Positions 33,888 through 39,028 of a stretch of DNA of 39,028 nucleotides are shown here, piece by piece. The notes under the pieces are model-generated. The model saw only the letters and a program-made list of their open reading frames with translations. It was not told where the DNA came from and did not search any database. Position numbers and translations under genes: made by a program. Numbering within the stretch: position 1 is the stretch's first letter; every line of letters starts with the position of its first letter. This DNA is from an uncultured Bacteroidales bacterium (GTDB lineage: Bacteria; Bacteroidota; Bacteroidia; Bacteroidales; UBA932). The DNA lies in contig CALVAD010000015.1 in the NCBI GenBank assembly GCA_944325495.1, positions 1 through 39,028 of the forward strand. The letters run 5' to 3'.

Positions 33888-35099
33888 CTATCTTCCGGTT
33901 GGCTTTTCCATATCCAGAATTACCAAGTCTCTAACGCCATGGCTGTTAACGTCTACACAAACTGAACCTTTATCAGGTGAAAGCCGAGGATGGAGATCGG
34001 TACGTCTCTCGGCTTCTTTTACCGGGATACTGTAAAATCGTGCGACAGTCGTTTTCCCTCCACCATTTAAGTCTGCAATGATTAGTTCTTGAAAGCCCCA
34101 CTTATCAGGATAGGTATCAGTTATTATCGTATTATCATCAATAAACGAAGGATGTCCGTCCCGCGTTAATATATCCGGTCTTATCGCACGGCAAGTATAC
34201 TTGGAAACGGAATACATAAAGTATCCGCACTGTTGATTTTCATTAAAAACAGTGCACAGAATCTCATCATTATTCGCCCAGGCATAATGTGATACCTTTC
34301 TTGATATTTCTAAAGGTATAAGTTCATTTGACTTTATATCACATACTATCATTCTGGCCATATGATATCCATCCTGGACATTAATCCAGAAAAACAGGAA
34401 CTTGCTCCCATCGGGAGAGAAACTGAGATGATTAATGTAGTAATCGGAAAAATTCCCTATTTCTGATTTTATGCTTCTTGCAATCTGGCTATAGGTTATT
34501 TTTGCTATAAGTTCGTTTTTGGCTATGTCGACAAGAAATATCCCATTGTTCTCAAATCCTTTTTCTTCATTTGTATAACATGTATAGCCATATCCCGGCC
34601 TTTTTTCTCCCAACCTTGCAAAATCCAGGGATAAGCCTTTCGTCCCGTCTTTACTAATATCATAGAGAGGCCAGTCTATTCTTCTCTCGGTACCGGCAGA
34701 TATGCTTAGAATCCGGCATATATATCTTCCGTCTACATAATCATTGAACGATATTTCCGTTTCCGAACCCGGGAACCATCGAAGACGAACTCCTTGTTGC
34801 CAGTTCCAGGCACGTGATTCCGCTACTTCCTTTCTATTATTAAACGTGACGGAATTCAGTATGATTTTTACTGTCTTATCATTTTTCTTGTGCTCAAGAT
34901 ACAAAATCCGCCTCCCGTCCGGAGAGAAAGGAGAAATATCATAATAGCCAAAAAAGATGTCGACTCCGTCACTGTGTATCTCTTTCTTGGTCCCAATACA
35001 TGAAGCCGTAGGGATGTTTTTTATTATTCTATGGACTGGCAAAAGGACTCGCTTGATATAGTAAATCACCTTCGCCGGCAGAAACTTCGAAACTCTCAT
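33888..35099 (-). CDS. Beta-propeller (TolB/PD40-like) protein of the polysaccharide cluster
   Basis: A 403-residue protein with WD40-like/PD40 blades: SPFSPDGRRILYLEHK near residue 57, LSFSPDGSKFLFFW near residue 225, AWNNDEILCTVF-type blades in the middle, and LHPRLSPDKGSVCVDVNS near the end. There is no signal peptide; the basic, hydrophobic N-terminus (FLPAKVIYYIKRVLLPVHRI) could hold it at the inner face of the membrane. The blade count appears to be six or seven. I do not recognise a catalytic site. Propellers of this sort occur in exported TolB-like and lyase proteins, so an intracellular copy between glycosyltransferases is odd. It may be a scaffold, a carbohydrate-binding regulator or a new glycosyltransferase partner. 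Confidence 0.6.
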   Translation of the reverse strand: MRVSKFLPAKVIYYIKRVLLPVHRIIKNIPTASCIGTKKEIHSDGVDIFFGYYDISPFSPDGRRILYLEHKKNDKTVKIILNSVTFNNRKEVAESRAWNWQQGVRLRWFPGSETEISFNDYVDGRYICRILSISAGTERRIDWPLYDISKDGTKGLSLDFARLGEKRPGYGYTCYTNEEKGFENNGIFLVDIAKNELIAKITYSQIARSIKSEIGNFSDYYINHLSFSPDGSKFLFFWINVQDGYHMARMIVCDIKSNELIPLEISRKVSHYAWANNDEILCTVFNENQQCGYFMYSVSKYTCRAIRPDILTRDGHPSFIDDNTIITDTYPDKWGFQELIIADLNGGGKTTVARFYSIPVKEAERRTDLHPRLSPDKGSVCVDVNSHGVRDLVILDMEKPTGR

Positions 35100-35126
35100 T
35101 TAGTCCCGTAGATTAGAGATTACATG

Positions 35127-36062
35127 TTAACCAAGTGCCCTTACTACTTTTAAAATAGCTTTTCTGAACACTGTAGATATGAATAATAAGTTAGGGTGAG
35201 GAGACTCTTTTGCCCATAAATCCAACACCTCATTTTTTATCGCAACGGAGTTAAAGTCGTGTGATCGTCGTATCAACAGTAAATTTTCTCCAACAATTCT
35301 GCGCCTATCTTTTTTGCTTATGTACATTGCCGAACAAAGATATTTATATAATCTATGGCGCTCTTTCATCTGCAGACCAGACTTGTGAGCTTTAGGAGAA
35401 GCTTTACTATCATGCTGACGGAAAAAATCAAGATGTCCGTACACCTCGCAAATGCTCCCCTTTTTGCAGAGCTCAATCCAGAAAACCCAGTCGCCCACCT
35501 GCCGATAAGTTCGATATTCCCCTAAAATGTCGGATATCGCCTCCTTTCTGAATATCGCGCAGCTGGCATTGGCGATAGAGTTCCCTATTAACATTTTATG
35601 TTTAATAAATTCATCACCTTTCCACCACTTATATTCATATTTACATAAAGGCGTCCGTTTGAGCTCGCGTCCGTCTTTATCAACATAAACGATTCCCGAA
35701 TAAGCTAGTACCGCCGCAGGGTTCTGATTGAATTTATCAAGCAAAGTCTCGATAAAGCTATGGTCCGCATAATCGTCACTCTCGGCTATCCAGATATATT
35801 CACCTTTGGCAAGATCGAATCCGCGCTGCCATTGTATAAATGTAGATCCGCTATTTTCCTCGTTGTATTTTATCTGGGTCACATGAGGATTCCCCCGATA
35901 TTTCTCAATAACATCTCTGCTGCCATCAGACGAACAGTCGTCGAGAATTATTAATTCAAAATCCTGATATGTCTGATTCAACACGCTCTGGATTCTTTGG
36001 TCAAGATATCTGGCATGATTGTAATTTGGAATGATTACTGATACTAATCCGGACGACTGCAT
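35127..36062 (-). CDS. Family 2 glycosyltransferase
   Basis: A 311-residue GT2. SVIIPNYNHARYLDQRIQSVLNQTYQDFELIILDDCSSDGS is the classic N-terminal half, IWIAESDDYAD holds the DxD-type metal motif, and YRQVGDWVFWIELC the acceptor-side motif. EEKRRIVGENLL-like basic helices (KKDRRRIVGENLLLI) end the protein. It adds a sugar to the repeat unit at the cytoplasmic face. A small GC-rich hairpin lies 40 bp upstream, between it and the pyruvyl-transferase gene. Donor and acceptor unknown. Confidence 0.88.
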   Translation of the reverse strand: MQSSGLVSVIIPNYNHARYLDQRIQSVLNQTYQDFELIILDDCSSDGSRDVIEKYRGNPHVTQIKYNEENSGSTFIQWQRGFDLAKGEYIWIAESDDYADHSFIETLLDKFNQNPAAVLAYSGIVYVDKDGRELKRTPLCKYEYKWWKGDEFIKHKMLIGNSIANASCAIFRKEAISDILGEYRTYRQVGDWVFWIELCKKGSICEVYGHLDFFRQHDSKASPKAHKSGLQMKERHRLYKYLCSAMYISKKDRRRIVGENLLLIRRSHDFNSVAIKNEVLDLWAKESPHPNLLFISTVFRKAILKVVRALG

Positions 36063-36101
36063 TTTCTTTCCTGTTATTATGAAAAATGATTTATGCCTGC
36101 G

Positions 36102-36117
36102 GCCTGCTGCGGCAGGC
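36102..36117 (-). terminator. GC-rich hairpin between the pyruvyl transferase and GT2 genes
   Basis: GCCTGC (36102-36107) pairs with GCAGGC (36112-36117) around a 4-nt loop. On the minus strand CGCAGGCATAAATCATTTTTC follows. It stands out in an AT-rich block and could reduce expression of downstream genes in the operon. Confidence 0.35.
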
Positions 36118-36127
36118 GCTGATTTAA

Positions 36128-37294
36128 CTACAGGTATAATTCCGACATTTCTTTAAAGGATTGTAGTACTTTATTTTTCCAGTCAGCGCATGGAGATGTT
36201 TTTCCATAATATTTTTTCACTGCACGGATCAATGTATCCTTATTAACAAAATGGCCCGGATCACAACTCCATGTATCTATATATGCCTTAAGTTTATTCA
36301 CTCCATAACCGATATATGGCACGCCATAGCTCATGGCCGTGATTGTACCATGCAAACTGGAACCTATGTACAGCCGGGAATGTTTTATAAGCCACATGAT
36401 ATCATAAATACTGGGATCGTCAATCAAAGTCTTTTCAGACTTCAATTTCCCTGCTATTTGTCTCAATGCAACCTGGTCATAATGTCCCAATGCCGTTCCA
36501 ATAGGACAAAGACACAATTTACAACCTGTCATCTCCGCAATAGCTTCAAGCTGCGACGCCGCATTATCATACTCGTTCATCCAGATATAATCTGCGCCTT
36601 GGAAAAAAATGTAATCTTCATGCAGCAAGTCTCTTGAGACGGACAGATGTTCATATAATAACTGCTCATCAAAAACTTCCGACATCAGAATCGCAGAATC
36701 CGGAACGACAGCATTACTGATGCCTGCCCTCTCCAATGACTGGCCGACAAGTTTATCTCTAACCGCTATATAATCGACACTTGACAAAATCTTCCGTACG
36801 GCGAGATCATTTAGAATATCCGTTCCTAATACTCTGCTTCCTCCAAGTGAATTATATACAATTGACTTAAATTCAGGGAGCTCATTTTTCCCGACAGAAA
36901 AAACGAATCTGGTTTTTGCTCCATATGCGAGCCTTATTAACTTCTCAGCAAACTTATCTGCAACAGGGATGCCTATCCGTGACAATTTTCCGGATATTCG
37001 TTTAATATAAGCTACGCCCGGTTCGACATACGAAAGAATCTGCAGCCATTCAGCACATAAAGAATCTCCACCAGCAACAATCAAATGGTTTTCCCATCCG
37101 CTTTCGATATTGTATAGACTTTTGAACGCTTCCGTCTTGAATCCACCTTTGCTTGATAAATCCGATTGAGTTGTCGAGATGTATTTGATATCATTGAAAT
37201 ATTGACCCAAATAACGGCTTATGATATATGGGAACAACAAATCCCCATAATTAAATCTGTCATTCGCCGCTAAAACATATAGTCTTTTATTCAT
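36128..37294 (-). CDS. Polysaccharide pyruvyl transferase family protein
   Basis: A 388-residue GT-B-like enzyme of the polysaccharide pyruvyl transferase family (CsaB/WcaK/AmsJ-type), which adds a pyruvate ketal from phosphoenolpyruvate to a sugar. The N-terminal AANDRFNYGDLLFPYIISRYLG is the family opening. The C-terminal signature HSRLYIGSSLHGTITAMSYGVPYIGY contains the conserved His in S-x-H-G-T. The middle part has FVFSVGKNELP and FFQGADYIW strands. Pyruvylation adds negative charge to the surface polymer. It overlaps the Wzx gene by 8 bp, so the two are coupled. Confidence 0.87.
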   Translation of the reverse strand: MNKRLYVLAANDRFNYGDLLFPYIISRYLGQYFNDIKYISTTQSDLSSKGGFKTEAFKSLYNIESGWENHLIVAGGDSLCAEWLQILSYVEPGVAYIKRISGKLSRIGIPVADKFAEKLIRLAYGAKTRFVFSVGKNELPEFKSIVYNSLGGSRVLGTDILNDLAVRKILSSVDYIAVRDKLVGQSLERAGISNAVVPDSAILMSEVFDEQLLYEHLSVSRDLLHEDYIFFQGADYIWMNEYDNAASQLEAIAEMTGCKLCLCPIGTALGHYDQVALRQIAGKLKSEKTLIDDPSIYDIMWLIKHSRLYIGSSLHGTITAMSYGVPYIGYGVNKLKAYIDTWSCDPGHFVNKDTLIRAVKKYYGKTSPCADWKNKVLQSFKEMSELYL

Positions 37295-38813
37295 TAATAT
37301 GTCTTTTTAATTTCAAGAATATTGATTCCCTTTCTATTCTGGTAGTTCCCAACAACAAGAAACAAATTCCTGCTGAAATTACAGCCACACAACATACTAT
37401 CAATGACGCGCCCGCCGATTCGCTTAAGGTGCTGTTGACGACATAGGTAATAATTGAGGCCACGAGTGCCACGATGGCGCATTTTATGATAACATCTTTA
37501 ATATATATTCCTATCCTAAAGTTTATCATGCCCCTCAACATCAGCAACCTTACAACGAAGGCGATAGAATATACAACAATCTCACTGACAAATACAGATG
37601 ACGGAGAGCCTCCTAATTTAAGAGCACAGTAACCTGCCGGCAGCACCGCCATCTGAATTCCGCCAAGAACAGACTGATACACTTTGATTTTTCCGGTTGC
37701 CTGCGCCGCCGTCATCAAGGGATTGGCGGTAGCACTGATCAATGAGATGCACAGGACAAGCTTGATGAAAACCGATGTAAACTGCGGTACATCCTTCAGC
37801 CACAGTTCCAGCAGCATGTCAGTCTCAAAAAACAATGGCAACGAAATGCAGAAAAGCAGACAAAATGAGAAGCGGGAGGATCTGCATATCAAAGTATGCA
37901 TATTGTCCATCTCCCCGACTGCATAATACTTTATGATTTGCGGATTCAGGGCCGTTTGGAAATTGGTGGCAAACTGACTAACTGCGGATTGTATCTGGAC
38001 CGCCACACCTCTCGCCGCGTTGACGGCGGGGTTGAAGAACATGTTCAAAAGAATATTGATCCCTTGCGTCCCGCATACTGAAGCAAGACCTCCCCAGATA
38101 TTCCATGCGGAATATGAGAACATCTCCTTGAACAGATTCGCATTAATCTCAATCTTGTAACGTGCCTCATCAAAATGTCTTCGGCAGTAGGCTCCGTATA
38201 TCAAGCGTATTATCACCTGTGCACAGAGAATAAGCACCGCATAGAGGATGAGCCTGTCCATGTCAGCCTTGAGCAGAAGAATTGCGATTGCCAGTTTCAA
38301 TCCGATATCTATGATTGAAATGTATGCAAACGCACTCATTTTCTCATGTGCTATGATGACGGCGGTGTAAGGAACACTCACAAAAAGCACCACGGTAGCC
38401 ATTATGGACAGCTGGTATACCCATTGTGCCGCCGCCATCCTTCCGCCAGGTATAGTCATTTGCGTATTGAGAAACCATAAACCCACTGTCTCGGCAAGCA
38501 TGACAACAACCGCTGCAATAAGTATGTGGATATTGACGCTTGTGGTGAAAACATTTTGCAGGCGTTTACTTTCGCCCCGCCCGAGTTCGAATGTCAGGTA
38601 TCTTTGAGTGCTGGTAGCCATCGCTCCGTTCAAGAAGCCGAACATCGCCACTATACCGCCAACTACATTGTAGATTCCATAATCCTCTATGCCCAGCGCA
38701 CTCAACACAAGCCTTGAGGTATATAGATTCACAAGCATAACAAAGACCATCCTGACATACAATATCAGTGTGTTCTTTACTATTCTCTTGTTATTCGCCG
38801 CTACATCGGTCAT
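37287..38813 (-). CDS. Wzx-type polysaccharide flippase
   Basis: A 508-residue membrane protein of the MOP superfamily with about 12-14 helices. KNTLILYVRMVFVMLVNLYTSRLVLSALGIEDYGIYNVVGGIVAMFGFLNGAM is the typical Wzx N-terminus, ATSTQRYLTFELG the following loop, and GNIWGGLASVCGTQGINILLN-type segments (AWNIWGGLASVCGTQG) the middle domain. It flips undecaprenyl-linked repeat units across the inner membrane. It is the first gene of the visible operon; the 5' region (38814 to the edge) holds a run of eight G. Start at 38813 gives the usual short cytoplasmic lead MTDVAANNKRIVK. Confidence 0.92.
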   Translation of the reverse strand: MTDVAANNKRIVKNTLILYVRMVFVMLVNLYTSRLVLSALGIEDYGIYNVVGGIVAMFGFLNGAMATSTQRYLTFELGRGESKRLQNVFTTSVNIHILIAAVVVMLAETVGLWFLNTQMTIPGGRMAAAQWVYQLSIMATVVLFVSVPYTAVIIAHEKMSAFAYISIIDIGLKLAIAILLLKADMDRLILYAVLILCAQVIIRLIYGAYCRRHFDEARYKIEINANLFKEMFSYSAWNIWGGLASVCGTQGINILLNMFFNPAVNAARGVAVQIQSAVSQFATNFQTALNPQIIKYYAVGEMDNMHTLICRSSRFSFCLLFCISLPLFFETDMLLELWLKDVPQFTSVFIKLVLCISLISATANPLMTAAQATGKIKVYQSVLGGIQMAVLPAGYCALKLGGSPSSVFVSEIVVYSIAFVVRLLMLRGMINFRIGIYIKDVIIKCAIVALVASIITYVVNSTLSESAGASLIVCCVAVISAGICFLLLGTTRIERESIFLKLKRHINE

Positions 38814-39028
38814 CTGTTTAGAGCGCTCATCGAATCATATCTCCTTACGGCATCCAGGGGGGGGTACAAACTCTGAATGATTTTATTATACGTCCTCGCT
38901 ACTTTTATCTTCCGTCATTGATGATCTCCGTATCTTCACCTGCCCCCGAATACGGGCGTTAAATTGTGCAGAAAATCGGGGTCCCGTGGAGGGAGATAAG
39001 AAACGGAAAAATCTTGCATCGGAAACTT
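38814..39028 (-). promoter_or_regulatory. 5' region of the polysaccharide operon
   Basis: Noncoding by my reading. It contains a run of eight G (38857-38864) 44 bp before the flippase start and a small hairpin CCCG-AATA-CGGG (about 38945-38956). A minus-strand frame is open from the window edge to a stop at 38886-38888 (47 codons, rich in Arg and Ser); it could be the tail of an upstream gene, but there is little to support it. No TAnnTTTG box with proper spacing and no inverted repeats of an invertible promoter are seen. Confidence 0.35.

Noticed and set aside
38814-39028. Invertible (phase-variable) capsule promoter
   Set aside because: I find no inverted repeats flanking a promoter in this stretch; such repeats could still lie beyond the window edge.

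Overview
The window reads as a chromosomal segment of a gut-type Bacteroidales bacterium. The support is the Bacteroidetes promoter pattern (TTTG, about 19-20 nt, then TAnnTTTG) in front of several genes, a DUF4493/DUF6359-type lipoprotein, a roughly 1,090-residue SecA with the C-terminal zinc motif, and an EpsG/Wzx-type polysaccharide cluster with Gmd/Fcl. The housekeeping part looks GC-rich by eye, which fits a Rikenellaceae or Cryptobacteroides-like lineage better than classical Bacteroides. The lineage is inference.

1-17.2 kb, core genome: the end of an old-yellow-enzyme oxidoreductase, an SDR, YicC, a secA-bactofilin pair, tRNA-Gly(CCC), a UbiA prenyltransferase with a radical SAM enzyme, a lipoprotein, Pgi, a convergent umuC/umuD pair separated by a perfect 25-bp inverted repeat, a degenerate M28 peptidase transcribed with umuD, a TPR protein coupled to a YycJ-like metallo-beta-lactamase-fold protein, and an HdeD/DUF308 membrane protein.

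17.2-21.5 kb, accessory island: two nearly identical desulfoferrodoxin (superoxide reductase) genes flank a possible structured RNA with a strong terminator, two overlapping paralogous genes with a caspase-clan-like His/Cys signature, and an acyltransferase-3 membrane protein. A 38-bp exact copy of the 3' end of the second desulfoferrodoxin gene lies at the far end of the roughly 3-kb cargo, so the cargo is bracketed by direct repeats like an element inserted at a gene 3' end. No recombinase is visible.

21.6-38.8 kb, surface-polysaccharide (capsule/O-antigen) cluster, all on the minus strand. In transcription order: Wzx flippase, pyruvyl transferase, GT2, an intracellular beta-propeller protein, EpsG-type polymerase, two GT2s, a nucleotidyltransferase-GHMP kinase fusion, a FucP-like sugar permease, a broken GT4, another GT2, an NAD-dependent epimerase, a WecA/MraY-like initiating transferase, a WbuC cupin, Gmd and Fcl. 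The distal block (30.6-38.9 kb) is clearly AT-richer than the fusion/permease and gmd/fcl blocks, so the cluster is a mosaic. Likely logic: the WecA-like enzyme primes undecaprenyl phosphate, the GT2 enzymes build the unit with GDP-L-fucose from Gmd/Fcl and possibly a second sugar salvaged by the permease and kinase/nucleotidyltransferase fusion, a pyruvyl group is added, and Wzx and the EpsG protein flip and polymerise the unit.

The best candidates for something new are the tandem caspase-like pair in its repeat-bounded island, the nucleotidyltransferase-GHMP kinase fusion paired with a sugar permease, and the two RNA candidates. All homology calls come from motif reading, not from searches.
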